Made by a program: the position numbers and the translations under genes
In this document: positions 46,132-55,115 of the stretch, piece by piece
Layout of the letters: each line of letters starts with the position of its first letter
Position numbering within the stretch: position 1 is the stretch's first letter
The notes under the pieces: generated by a model
Seen by the model: the letters and a program-made list of their open reading frames with translations, nothing else
What the model was told of the DNA's origin: nothing
Database searches by the model: none
Assembly (NCBI GenBank): GCA_046290675.1
Contig: JBKAHA010000002.1
Location: 62,001-126,000 of the forward strand
Length of the DNA stretch: 64,000 nt
Reading direction: 5' to 3'
Source of the DNA: Aureliella sp046290675
GTDB lineage: Bacteria > Planctomycetota > Planctomycetia > Pirellulales > Pirellulaceae

Positions 46132-49100
46132 ATGAAACTCCAACGTGTTTTCCGAGAGAGCCTAAAGAAGAATCGCCAAAAACAACGGGCAATTCGTCGG
46201 CGTCACCGCCGAAATTTACTGGGGATGGAGACACTTGAATCACGGCGGGTGCTTGCGGCGTACATCAGCGAATTGCACTACGATCCGCTCTTCGGTGATG
46301 ACGATACTCACCAGTATCTAGAACTGCGAGGTGAACCTGGGCACACGCTTGAGGATGGCACTTATTTCGTTGGGATTGAGAGTGCTGATGGCGTTCATGA
46401 GCTCGGCGATGTGCACACCATCATTGATCTGAGCGGGTTGTCTTTTGGTAGCAATGGCTACATGGTTTTCCTGCAGTCCGGTTCGGGCTTTCCAGTCGAT
46501 CCATCTGCATCTGTGTTTCAAGGTGATGATGGGTTCTCAAATCTTAACGCAGGCGTATTCGAGTCGGATGGTGATGTTGGAAGCATTCATGGTGGAAGTA
46601 GTACCTATCTCGTAGTTCAAAGTGCCGTAAAGCCAAATCTGTTCGATGACATTGATACCGATGATGATGGTACGCCAGACGGAGTGTATCTGAATTGGCA
46701 AGTTCATGATGCAGTCGCTGTTCTGCCCTGGGTGGAAAGTGTTTGGGATCAGCGCACCTATGCGCCGATCGCATTTGTGGAAGATGGGGTGGGTGACGGG
46801 CATTTGCCGGGGGCCAACGTTATCCGCACAGATCAACAGGCTTACGTTGGTCGTATCGCCGCCTCAGAAGGTTACACCGAAGACGATTGGTTGAGCGGAA
46901 ACACCGTAGAGCAGAACGACAACTTATGGGCATTTCAGTTCCAGCACGGTGTCTTTGGGACACCTCGTCCGGAAGCTTATGGCGGAAGAATCCTTGATCA
47001 CGTCGGTGGACCGAATTGGTTCGGGACACTCAAGGGGGAGGTTTTTGAGGATCTGAATGGAGATGGAATCCGCCAGCCCGAAGAGCCTGACTTAAACGGT
47101 ATCGACGTTCGGGCGCAGTTTGATGTGAATCCAAATGACGAAGACAGTATCTGGGAAACCATCGAACCGAATGATTTTCGTGAAGGGACCAACGTAACCA
47201 ATATCTCCAATCACGTAACGCTGATTACCGCAGGAACAGACAACGTTCCATTGGGGTTTGAAACCACGGTTGAACAAAAAGCATTTGCGGATCCCGGAGA
47301 GCATATTTTTGCGCACTCGGGCATTGGTTTCCATAGTGAGATTCGCCGCCTCAGGATGGACTTTTACCGGCCGGTTCGAACCGTCAGCATTCTGATCGAA
47401 GGTAGTTCATCCAACGATGCGACCTTTGGTCGTCTGGAAATTTTCGACAAGGATGACAATTCACTTGGGTTTGTTCGCAGCGAGCCTATCGGTGTAAACC
47501 AAATCCGTGAGTTGCGGATGACAAGCAACGATGACATTGCTTGGGCGGTAGCGTATTCGGAGGACAGCTTTCAGAATTCATCGCCGTTCGGACGGCTGGA
47601 TACTCTGCGGTTTGAGATTCCGCGCGCTGATGAGACTCAGCAAGCCGACGGCTCATTTAGTTTTCAGCCCTTCTATTCGGACGTCTATGAAATCTCGGTC
47701 GCGGACGGAGGCCGATATGCTCAGATTTCACCCACTGAATCCGCTGGTTACACAGCGAACTTGGTCGGCGCCGAAGATATCCGCGGTCTAGATTTTGGCT
47801 TCCGCGAAAAGGGGGCTCCGGTCATGACCGACCAACAGACATCAGCGGGGGAGCACATCGAAGCTGGAGGAGTCATCTCCAAGCTCCCGATTGCACTCGA
47901 CTATCCGGGACAAGAGGTAGACATCACGATTACCAGCGGGGATCCTGGCGGACAATTCGCTATTGATAGCGACACTTTTGAACTAAGTTCGGCCAACGGC
48001 GATTTCAACTTCGAGGACCTGACAACCTACACACTCGAGTTCCTAGTTGAAGATCGGCGTTTTGCTGATCTCTTTGATACAGGTACCGTGACCGTCACTA
48101 TTCAAGATGAGAACGACCAGCCCGTTGTCCGTCCAGATGATGCTCAAATTGATGAGAATATTGAAGCGGGTTCACTTGTCGCCATTGTCCAAGCAGAAGA
48201 CGAAGACGAAACAATCGCTGGAGATTTTCGGTTTAGTCTTGTCGATGGCAATGTAGGCGATGCCTTTGTCGTCAACCCAGATACCGGTGAAATTCGGGTT
48301 GCTGACGAGTCCGAGATTAACTTTGAGAAGAATCCTCACTTCGATCTCATTGTTCGAGCGACTGATATGGGGACACCCGAACTGTTCGGCGAAGCGCTAG
48401 TGCGTGTAGAGCTCAATGACCTAGATGAGATTCCTGAGATCTCCGACGCCCCGTTGGCGGTCAATGAGAATAGTCCCGCAGGAACGCTGGTTGGCCAGCT
48501 AGAACTAACCGAATACGACGCGGGTGAAACGATAACGTGGCGTGTTTCTGGGATAGACAGTCGCTTCTTTGAGCTCCGTGGCAATGAGCTTTACGTCGCA
48601 GAGGAAACCGAACTCGACTTTGAAACTCAATCTAGCTATTCGGTGTTTGTCGAGGCAACAGATTCCGCGACACCTCCCAAAACGGGAAGCCGGACTGTTG
48701 CGATAAATTTGAATGACGTCAACGATGCACCGACAGTTGTCACTTCATCGTTGAATGTAGATGAGAATTCGCCGTCGTCGACGGTTGTGGGGACCGTCGA
48801 AGCGACCGATCAGGATGCAGGGCAAACGTTGACTTTTGCCATCACAGGTGGTGAGGATGCGGCTAGCTTCGAGATCGATGAGAACAGCGGTGTGCTCACG
48901 GTAGGAGAGGGTGTCGATTTGGATTTCGAAACCGATCCTTTCCTACTGGTCGAAGTCACGGTAACAGACAGTCATGAACCTGCAGGGCAAACGTCGCGCA
49001 CGTTGGTAATCAATCTGAATGACGTAAACGACTCTCCCAAGATAACCGCCACCGATGTGTCCGTAGAGGAGAACTCAGCGGCCGGCACGCAGGTGGCTGT

Positions 49101-49968
49101 TCCAGTCGATGATGCAGACGCCAATGACTCCCATCGTTTCGAAATTCTTCAGCAGGAGCAGAACTGGTTTGCGATCGACGCTGAGTCGGGGCAGATCATA
49201 GTTGCGGAAGGCGCCGAGATTGATTTTGAAAGCAACGACCGAACAAATCTGCTTCAGATTCGAGTCACGGATGCTGCAGGGGCCTCCGCGGAGGCCGAAG
49301 TCACATTCAATGCGACGGACGCTAATGATCCGCCAGAAGTGGCCCAGCCAATTGCAGACCAGGAGACGGAACCCAACCAGGTGTTTGAATTGACGCTCCC
49401 TGCGGAGACTTTTGTCGACGAAGATCTGGGTGACTCGCTTCGCTACTCTGCAACCACAGAAGCAGGATTCTCCCTTCCAGATTGGATCGACTTCGATGCG
49501 TCATCGCTGACCTTCTCGGGAACGCCAGCCGATTCCGATGCAGGTGATCTAACAGTTCGTGTGACTGCCGTGGATGACGCGGGGGCGAGCGTAGTCGATC
49601 TGTTCGTTATTGTTGTGGCCGATCCGATCCCCTGGCACAACGCCGAGTCAGCGTCGGATGTGAGTAACGATTCGTTCGTGACTCCCATCGACGCACTGAT
49701 GGTAATCAATTATCTCAATACCGCAGAATCGACAGAAGTGCCCTCCGACGCTCCTCCTGAATTCGGGTTCGTCGATGTGAACGGTGACAACTTCGTGACG
49801 CCGATCGATGCCTTGATTGTGATCAACCAGCTCAACAATGGAGATGGTGAGGGCGAGCTTGGGTACGACCCTTGGCAGATGGCATTCGCCGAATGGGACT
49901 TCGACTCTGAGGACGACGAAGATGACGCCGCTTTGATTGAGATTCTTGCGTCGCGAGCAAGAATCTGA
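46132..49968 (+). CDS. Large surface protein: LESRRVLA signal, cadherin repeats, dockerin
   Basis: The start is taken as ATG 46132; GTG 46069 would add 21 residues. The ~1278-residue product begins with a very basic stretch and the planctomycete export motif LGMETLESRRVLAAYIS. Next is a lamin-tail-like opening (ELHYDPLFGDDDTHQYLELR), an SdrD-B-like module (GEVFEDLNGDGIRQPEEP, about 47035) and five cadherin-like repeats (about 47815-49330) with the calcium signatures VNENSPAGT, DVDENSPSST-like NVDENSPSST and LNDVNDAPT. A dystroglycan/He_PIG-type domain follows (about 49335-49620). Last is a dockerin pair with VTPIDALMVINYLN and VTPIDALIVINQLN, then an acidic tail. It is inferred to be calcium-dependent and cell-surface, for adhesion or assembly. 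Confidence 0.9.
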   Translation: MKLQRVFRESLKKNRQKQRAIRRRHRRNLLGMETLESRRVLAAYISELHYDPLFGDDDTHQYLELRGEPGHTLEDGTYFVGIESADGVHELGDVHTIIDLSGLSFGSNGYMVFLQSGSGFPVDPSASVFQGDDGFSNLNAGVFESDGDVGSIHGGSSTYLVVQSAVKPNLFDDIDTDDDGTPDGVYLNWQVHDAVAVLPWVESVWDQRTYAPIAFVEDGVGDGHLPGANVIRTDQQAYVGRIAASEGYTEDDWLSGNTVEQNDNLWAFQFQHGVFGTPRPEAYGGRILDHVGGPNWFGTLKGEVFEDLNGDGIRQPEEPDLNGIDVRAQFDVNPNDEDSIWETIEPNDFREGTNVTNISNHVTLITAGTDNVPLGFETTVEQKAFADPGEHIFAHSGIGFHSEIRRLRMDFYRPVRTVSILIEGSSSNDATFGRLEIFDKDDNSLGFVRSEPIGVNQIRELRMTSNDDIAWAVAYSEDSFQNSSPFGRLDTLRFEIPRADETQQADGSFSFQPFYSDVYEISVADGGRYAQISPTESAGYTANLVGAEDIRGLDFGFREKGAPVMTDQQTSAGEHIEAGGVISKLPIALDYPGQEVDITITSGDPGGQFAIDSDTFELSSANGDFNFEDLTTYTLEFLVEDRRFADLFDTGTVTVTIQDENDQPVVRPDDAQIDENIEAGSLVAIVQAEDEDETIAGDFRFSLVDGNVGDAFVVNPDTGEIRVADESEINFEKNPHFDLIVRATDMGTPELFGEALVRVELNDLDEIPEISDAPLAVNENSPAGTLVGQLELTEYDAGETITWRVSGIDSRFFELRGNELYVAEETELDFETQSSYSVFVEATDSATPPKTGSRTVAINLNDVNDAPTVVTSSLNVDENSPSSTVVGTVEATDQDAGQTLTFAITGGEDAASFEIDENSGVLTVGEGVDLDFETDPFLLVEVTVTDSHEPAGQTSRTLVINLNDVNDSPKITATDVSVEENSAAGTQVAVPVDDADANDSHRFEILQQEQNWFAIDAESGQIIVAEGAEIDFESNDRTNLLQIRVTDAAGASAEAEVTFNATDANDPPEVAQPIADQETEPNQVFELTLPAETFVDEDLGDSLRYSATTEAGFSLPDWIDFDASSLTFSGTPADSDAGDLTVRVTAVDDAGASVVDLFVIVVADPIPWHNAESASDVSNDSFVTPIDALMVINYLNTAESTEVPSDAPPEFGFVDVNGDNFVTPIDALIVINQLNNGDGEGELGYDPWQMAFAEWDFDSEDDEDDAALIEILASRARI

Positions 49969-50348
49969 TTTGCCCAGACGTGGCAGAGCGCACGCATTGA
50001 GATCTGGAGAGTGGCGTTTTGAGAGAACGCATGTCCAGCGCAAAAGCTGAGCACACCGCCAGATTGGCTTGGGATGCTAGCTGCGGGAAGCAAAAAAACA
50101 ACGAGATCGATAGAGCCCGAAATCTCGTAGATTGAGGAAGATCCGGGATGGCAAGGAATTTCTCCCTTCGTCTAGGCCGGTCAACGCATTGCGAATATGA
50201 GCGGATGGGCAGGAATGCTGCATTATCAGCTACATCTGAGAAGCCCGTAATCTTAACTCAAGATCGGCGAACCCTGAGCGAAAAGCAGTTCGGAGCGTGG
50301 TAAAGTACTGCCAAGCTTTTCAACTGTTTGTTCACCAGGAGATCTAAC
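49969..50348. other. Intergenic region before the DUF1579 gene
   Basis: CGAGAT/ATCTCG arms at about 50101-50130 could form a weak terminator for the surface gene. I see no gene; the end holds AGGAG (50337-50341) for the next gene. Confidence 0.4.
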
Positions 50349-50960
50349 ATGAGAGTTCAACTGTATCTTGCAACGCTTGTTCTTGCCTACACTTGCGGCG
50401 GCAGTTTGCTCGCTCAAGAGGCTATGCCTGAAATGCCCAAACCGTCTAAAGAGCACGGCGTACTCAAGAAAGAGGTTGGCGACTGGGATGTCGAGATGAA
50501 GGCTTGGATGGGACCGGGTGACCCGATCGTATCCAAGGGGACTGAGCACAACGAAATGATCGGTGGGTTCTGGTGTATCAGTAAGTACGAGGGGGCCTTT
50601 GCTGGTCAACCTTTTGTTGGTTCAGCCACGATGGGATACGACAGTTCCAAGGGGGTTTACACGGGCTCTTGGGTAGACTCTATCTCCCCTGCACCAATGC
50701 ATATGACTGGCAAGTTCGATGATTCGACCAAGACAATGACATGGCGAACCGAAGGCATGGGACCAGATGGCCAACCGGTGGTTGGGAAAATGGTCGTCAC
50801 TTACACGGATGACGATCACCGTACCATGACGATGTTTAACCCGGCGGGGCCAGGAGGTGAGATGATGAAAGTGATGGAAGCTAAATATTCTCGCAAGGTA
50901 GAGAAGCGAAAGACCAAGATGCCATCTAGCATCGGAATCTCTCAGGGTTCGGATAGCTAG
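50349..50960 (+). CDS. Secreted DUF1579 family protein
   Basis: The start is ATG 50349, seven bases after AGGAG. A short signal peptide (YLATLVLAYTCGGSLLAQ) precedes about 180 residues with the DUF1579 pattern: LKKEVGDWDVEMKAWMGPGD near the start, EHNEMIGGFWCISKYEG, GSATMGYDSSKGVYTGSW, and TMTWRTEGMGPDGQPVVGKM. The family is a lipocalin-like beta barrel of unknown ligand, frequent in planctomycetes. The C-terminus is basic. It stands alone, followed by a hairpin. Confidence 0.87.
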   Translation: MRVQLYLATLVLAYTCGGSLLAQEAMPEMPKPSKEHGVLKKEVGDWDVEMKAWMGPGDPIVSKGTEHNEMIGGFWCISKYEGAFAGQPFVGSATMGYDSSKGVYTGSWVDSISPAPMHMTGKFDDSTKTMTWRTEGMGPDGQPVVGKMVVTYTDDDHRTMTMFNPAGPGGEMMKVMEAKYSRKVEKRKTKMPSSIGISQGSDS

Positions 50961-51032
50961 AGGTCCGAGGCGAGATTTCGCTGCCCGCGTCGAAGATGTG
51001 GGCTTAAGGACGCTGAATTGATAAGCCAGAAA

Positions 51033-51058
51033 GTTGCGGGGGGCTACGCCTCCCCAAC
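51033..51058. terminator. Strong stem-loop between the DUF1579 gene and tRNA-Cys
   Basis: GTTG-c-GGGGGGC pairs with GCCTCCCCAAC (eleven pairs, one bulge, one G-U) around a TAC loop. A short T-run follows on the plus strand (about 51068-51071). It lies between convergent units and may stop both. Confidence 0.55.
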
Positions 51059-51069
51059 GTTCTCACGTT

Positions 51070-51097
51070 TTCTCTTGGCAGAATTCTCTTGGCAGAA
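51070..51097. repeat. Perfect 14-bp tandem duplication
   Basis: TTCTCTTGGCAGAA occurs twice in direct tandem (51070-51083 and 51084-51097) in the spacer downstream of the tRNA-Cys gene. Confidence 0.9.
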
Positions 51098-51176
51098 AAA
51101 ACGCCCGCAGCGAGGCGATTCGACCGAGGCCCTTTCCGGGTGTCTTACACGGTGAATCAAAAGGCAAAAAAGAAAG

Positions 51177-51249
51177 AGGCGTCGGCGGGAGTCGAACCCG
51201 CGCATGGTGGATTTGCAATCCACTGCCTTAGCCACTTGGCTACGACGCC
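51177..51249 (-). tRNA. trnC: tRNA-Cys (anticodon GCA)
   Basis: The minus-strand 73-mer folds into a full cloverleaf. The acceptor is GGCGTCG/CGACGCC, the D-arm GCC/GGC, the anticodon stem GTGGA/TCCAC around TTGCAAA (GCA anticodon, bases 51214-51216), and the T-arm GCGGG-TTCGACT-CCCGC. The discriminator base is U, as expected for tRNA-Cys. CCA is not encoded. A T-rich tract follows directly on the minus strand and could end transcription. Confidence 0.97.
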
Positions 51250-51309
51250 TTCTGATGTGATTTCCGCGTAATCGCGTTCTCCGTCAACGACGACTACAGA
51301 GGGGACTTT

Positions 51310-51510
51310 CTAATATGCTCCGCTTCGGTCGTCAAGGCTGACTGTAGGGGATGTATCGGTCAGGTCGTTTGAGATCTTTGCACGAAGTTGGGTGAAAGGT
51401 AGCATTTCTTGCCCAGCTAGTTGGGGACGCCCAGGTAGCAACGTGGATCGCGGGCCGAGTCGTTCGTGCCGGGAACGGCCAACGCAGAGAAGTTCGGAGT
51501 GCACCGCCAT
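51310..51510 (-). CDS. Possible small protein upstream of tRNA-Cys
   Basis: ATG (51508-51510) is preceded by AAGGAG ten bases upstream, one of the better ribosome-binding sites in the window. The 66-codon frame reads MAVHSELLCVGRSRHERLGP at its start and LPFTQLRAKISNDLTDTSPT near its end. I recognise no family. Part of the Shine-Dalgarno overlaps the end of another open frame. It could be a real small protein or chance. Confidence 0.3.
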   Translation of the reverse strand: MAVHSELLCVGRSRHERLGPRSTLLPGRPQLAGQEMLPFTQLRAKISNDLTDTSPTVSLDDRSGAY

Positions 51511-51622
51511 GTTAGAAGAGCTCCTTGGGACCACTGGAATTGCTGCTTCCGGGTCCACCGCCGTCGTGAGATCCCCCGTTTTTAGATAGCGGTTCGTCAC
51601 CTAAACTGTGCCGAGTCCTTGA

Positions 51623-51673
51623 GCATGGAAGCCAACGGCTGCAAATTTCGCATGGAAGCCAACGGCTGCAAAT
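51623..51673. repeat. Two 24-bp direct repeats, period 27 bp
   Basis: GCATGGAAGCCAACGGCTGC followed by AAAT occurs at 51623-51646 and again at 51650-51673, separated by three bases. The copies are identical. The region is non-coding upstream of gnd; such units may recur elsewhere in the genome. Confidence 0.9.
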
Positions 51674-51826
51674 CCGTGTTGTGATTGAGATGTTTGGCAG
51701 CGATTTTGTCCTGGAATAGCACGGGTGATCCGGCTTTTCAGGGTAACGAAAGTGACCCATTGGCGCCTCGAGGAACAAGCGAGCTCGCCCTCCCCCATTG
51801 ACCTTGGTAACGAAAGACAAATTCCA

Positions 51827-53311
51827 ATGAGCGACGACAAATGTGATTTTGGCCTGATTGGCCTAGCGGTGATGGGCGAAAACCTCGCACTGAACGTGGA
51901 AAGCCGCGGTAACAAGATCGCTGTCTATAACAGGACGACGGAAAAGGTAGATCAACTCGTCGAAGGTCGCGCTAAAGGAAAGAACTTCGTAGGCTGCCAC
52001 AGTATTGAAGAACTGGTTGCGTCATTGAAGAAGCCGCGGCTAGTGATGACTCTGGTTAAGGCTGGACCCGCTGTGGATGCGATTATTGAGTCTCTTTTGC
52101 CGCATCTCGAGCCAGGCGATGTCATTATCGATGGTGGGAACGAGCACTATACCAATACCGAACGGCGCACCAAGTACATCGAGGAAAAGGGTCTGCTCTT
52201 TGTCGGGACAGGAGTTTCTGGTGGCGAAGAGGGAGCCTTGAAGGGACCCAGTTTGATGCCCGGTGGGTCGAAAGAAGCGTGGCCTCTGGTGAAACCGATC
52301 TTCCAGGCTATCAGCGCCAAGGTCGGCCCCAACGACGACATCCCGTGTTGTGAGTGGGTTGGGCCGCGTGGAGCGGGTCACTACGTCAAAATGGTGCACA
52401 ACGGAATCGAATATGGCGATATGCAGTTGATCTGCGAGGCGTACCACATTCTCAAGGAAGTCGCTGGTCTCACGAATGACGAGCTGTATGACGTCTTCGA
52501 TGACTGGAATCGCGGAGAACTTCAAAGCTACCTGATCCAGATCACTCGTGACATCTTCAGCGCGAAGGACGATCAGCCCGACGGAGATGGTTACCTTGTC
52601 GACAAGATCCTGGATACGGCTGGCGCGAAAGGGACTGGTAAGTGGATGAGCCAGCTAGCTTTGGATCTAGGGGTCCCGAGTACTCTTGTTACGACGGCTG
52701 TCTACGCCCGTGGGCTATCTGCAGTTAAAGACGCTCGAGTTCGCGCTAGCAAGGTGCTCAGCGGTCCAGGCGACGCCGACAATCCGGCGTTTGGTGAAGC
52801 AACGTCGAGCTTGGTCGGTGACAAGGCGGCCTTCATTGAAGCGGTTCGTCAGGCGCTCTATGCGTCCAAGATCTGCAGTTACGCGCAAGGATTCGTGCAA
52901 TTGCAGGCGGCGAGCGAAGAGCACGACTGGGGGCTGAACTACGGTGACTGCGCCCTGCTCTGGAGAGGTGGTTGCATTATTCGGGCTCAGTTCCTGGATC
53001 GAATTAAGGAAGCCTTTGATGAGCAGCCTGATCTTGAGAACTTACTACTTTACCCTTACTTCAAGAAGATCATCGACGATAGTCAGTCGGCTTGGCGCGC
53101 TGTAGTGATGGCTGCGACGCAATTGGGAGTGCCGACACCTGCATTCTCTGCAGCTCTTGGCTACTACGACAGCTACCGTCGAGATCGACTCCCAGCCAAC
53201 CTCCTTCAGGCGCAACGGGATTATTTCGGCGCTCATACTTACAAGCGTGTCGATAGAGAGGGAACCTTCCATTCAGAATGGCTGGATCTTCGCAAGCAGC
53301 CAGCCGAATAA
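51827..53311 (+). CDS. gnd: 6-Phosphogluconate dehydrogenase (decarboxylating)
   Basis: I take ATG 51827 as the start, because the NADP-binding fold (FGLIGLAVMGENLALNVESR) begins seven residues later; a longer frame to 51725 is unconserved. The ~494-residue product has IIDGGNEHYTNTERRTKYIE, the active-site block GVSGGEEGALKGPSLMPGG, HYVKMVHNGIEYGDMQLICE and, near the end, the substrate-binding YYDSYRRDRLPANLLQAQRD. It oxidises 6-phosphogluconate to ribulose 5-phosphate with NADPH formation. zwf lies 186 bases downstream, giving the oxidative pentose phosphate pair without a 6-phosphogluconolactonase gene in view. Confidence 0.97.
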   Translation: MSDDKCDFGLIGLAVMGENLALNVESRGNKIAVYNRTTEKVDQLVEGRAKGKNFVGCHSIEELVASLKKPRLVMTLVKAGPAVDAIIESLLPHLEPGDVIIDGGNEHYTNTERRTKYIEEKGLLFVGTGVSGGEEGALKGPSLMPGGSKEAWPLVKPIFQAISAKVGPNDDIPCCEWVGPRGAGHYVKMVHNGIEYGDMQLICEAYHILKEVAGLTNDELYDVFDDWNRGELQSYLIQITRDIFSAKDDQPDGDGYLVDKILDTAGAKGTGKWMSQLALDLGVPSTLVTTAVYARGLSAVKDARVRASKVLSGPGDADNPAFGEATSSLVGDKAAFIEAVRQALYASKICSYAQGFVQLQAASEEHDWGLNYGDCALLWRGGCIIRAQFLDRIKEAFDEQPDLENLLLYPYFKKIIDDSQSAWRAVVMAATQLGVPTPAFSAALGYYDSYRRDRLPANLLQAQRDYFGAHTYKRVDREGTFHSEWLDLRKQPAE

Positions 53312-53316
53312 CTTCT

Positions 53317-53340
53317 GCTTTCGGGTAAACTCCGAAGAGC
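53317..53340 (+). terminator. Weak stem-loop after gnd
   Basis: GCTTTCGG pairs with CCGAAGAGC (one bulge) around GTAAACT, six bases after the gnd stop. No T-run is present. It may reduce read-through into zwf. Confidence 0.3.
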
Positions 53341-53497
53341 ATACTTGTTGTTATCGCTATCAAGCCGCCATGATCTTGGATGTGGCTTGATGGTTCGCGC
53401 TGATCCTGTGAGGCGGCATTCCGCGATCCGGCGATGATGCGATCGCGCGCAATTAGTCATTGAAAACCAATTGAAAAATTGGAATAGGGAGACGTAG

Positions 53498-54958
53498 ATG
53501 ACGGACTCGGGACTCTCACATTCGATGGTGATTTTCGGTGCCTCCGGAGATCTAACGAGTCGGAAATTGATTCCGGCACTTTACAAACTGCATGTCTTGG
53601 GCCGACTGCCCACGAGAACCAAAGTCATTGGTGTCGCCCGCAGTAAGTTCACGGATGAGACCTGGCGAAAGCAGCTTGCGGAATCAACCGCCAAGTTTGT
53701 CGGGAAGAAATTTGATCCTGAGAAATGGGCGAGTTTTGCGGAGCGCGTGCACTACTGTCCCGGTGATATCAACTCTGAAGAAGACTTTGAGACCCTCGCA
53801 ACGCGATTGGACGAGTTGGAAGACGGGCAGCCTGCTGAAAGAGTCTACTACGTGGCGACGATGCCGCAGCTCTACGGGCGTGCTGCTGAGCAACTCGGAA
53901 AGGCTGGCTTGGCGGACGAATCTGCGGGCGCGCGAAGAATCGTCATCGAGAAGCCTTTTGGGACGGATCTAGCGACAGCTCGAAGCCTGAATGAATCGAT
54001 CGCGAATGTGTTTCGCGAAGACCAGGTGTATCGTATTGATCACTACTTGGGGAAAGAAACGGTTCAAAACATTATGGTATTGCGCTTCGGTAACACCATT
54101 TTCGAGCCGATTTGGAATCGGAACTACATTGATCATGTGCAAATCACGGTTGCTGAAGAAGTCATCATTGGTCGACGTGCTGACTACTACGACAAGTCTG
54201 GGATCATGCGAGACATGTTCCAGAACCATCTGTTCCAGCTGATGATGATCACTGCGATGGAGGCGCCAGTAAAGTACGAAGCCAACGCCGTTCGCGATGA
54301 AAAAGTCAAGGTTCTCCAAGCTATCCGACCACTGTCCGGAGCTGATTTCGCAGATTGTGGCGTGCGTGGGCAGTATGATGGATATCGCCAAGAGGAAGGT
54401 GTTGCACCCCGGAGTGAAACCGAAACGTTTGCGGCTCTTCGGCTTCATATCGACAATTGGCGATGGAAGGGAGTGCCTTTCTACTTGAGGAGCGGAAAGG
54501 GGCTCAGCTGCCGGACCACGCAGATCGTGATTGATTTTCGTCAACCCCCTCACTTACTCTTCGCAGATCATAATTCGGCTCCACAGCCGAACCGGCTGGT
54601 GATCCAAATTCAGCCCGCTGAGGGCATCCAGATGTACTTCCAGTCTAAGGTTCCGGACGCGGAAATGGTCATGCGGCAGAGTCAGTTGGACTTCCGATTT
54701 GACTCCTCTGGGGCGATGCCAGATGCATACCAGCGTCTCCTGCAAGATGCGCTCGAAGGCGATGCGAGCTTGTTCGCGAGAAGCGACGAAGTAGAGCTGG
54801 CCTGGCAAATCATTGATCCCATTCTCGCGGCTTGGAGGAGCCCGGCTGCACCGCCGATGTCTACTTACCCGCTTGCCGGGTGGGGGCCGACAGAATCTAC
54901 CGAGTGGATGCAGAAACAAGGGCGGAGCTGGTTCGACGTCTGCCCTGTGATCCACTAA
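53498..54958 (+). CDS. zwf: Glucose-6-phosphate 1-dehydrogenase
   Basis: This 486-residue protein starts at an ATG seven bases after GGGAG. The Rossmann motif is VIFGASGDLTSRKLIPALYK, the catalytic segment RIDHYLGKETVQNIMVLRF (RIDHYLGK with the substrate-binding Lys and His), then EPIWNRNYIDHVQITVAEE. The C-terminal domain includes YLRSGKGLSCRTTQIVIDF. It makes 6-phosphogluconolactone and NADPH and pairs with gnd upstream. Confidence 0.97.
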   Translation: MTDSGLSHSMVIFGASGDLTSRKLIPALYKLHVLGRLPTRTKVIGVARSKFTDETWRKQLAESTAKFVGKKFDPEKWASFAERVHYCPGDINSEEDFETLATRLDELEDGQPAERVYYVATMPQLYGRAAEQLGKAGLADESAGARRIVIEKPFGTDLATARSLNESIANVFREDQVYRIDHYLGKETVQNIMVLRFGNTIFEPIWNRNYIDHVQITVAEEVIIGRRADYYDKSGIMRDMFQNHLFQLMMITAMEAPVKYEANAVRDEKVKVLQAIRPLSGADFADCGVRGQYDGYRQEEGVAPRSETETFAALRLHIDNWRWKGVPFYLRSGKGLSCRTTQIVIDFRQPPHLLFADHNSAPQPNRLVIQIQPAEGIQMYFQSKVPDAEMVMRQSQLDFRFDSSGAMPDAYQRLLQDALEGDASLFARSDEVELAWQIIDPILAAWRSPAAPPMSTYPLAGWGPTESTEWMQKQGRSWFDVCPVIH

Positions 54959-55115
54959 TGGAAACCCGACGATAGTGGAGTGTGTCCAATTGGGCGCCTA
55001 CGACAAAAGGCGACGACAAGATACACTTTGGGCTGAGGAAATTCCGACTAGATCTGGTTCGAAGGCACTTCTGAACCAGGCCCAGATGCGTTTTGGGAGA
55101 CCCGTTAGGCATTAG

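Larger units (their letters stand above)
51250..51826. other. Region between tRNA-Cys and gnd with short repeats and small frames
   Basis: It holds a 24-bp direct repeat (51623-51673) and, on the minus strand, a possible 66-codon gene (51310-51510). A protein-like frame end just before it (SKNGGSHDGGGPGSSNSSGP, stop at 51512) has no start I can support. The tRNA promoter and gnd promoter must also lie here. Confidence 0.45.

Noticed and set aside
51177..51249. Integration site (att) for a mobile element at tRNA-Cys
   Set aside because: No integrase, no repeated tRNA 3' end and no island-like genes are present on either side; only a 14-bp tandem duplication is seen.
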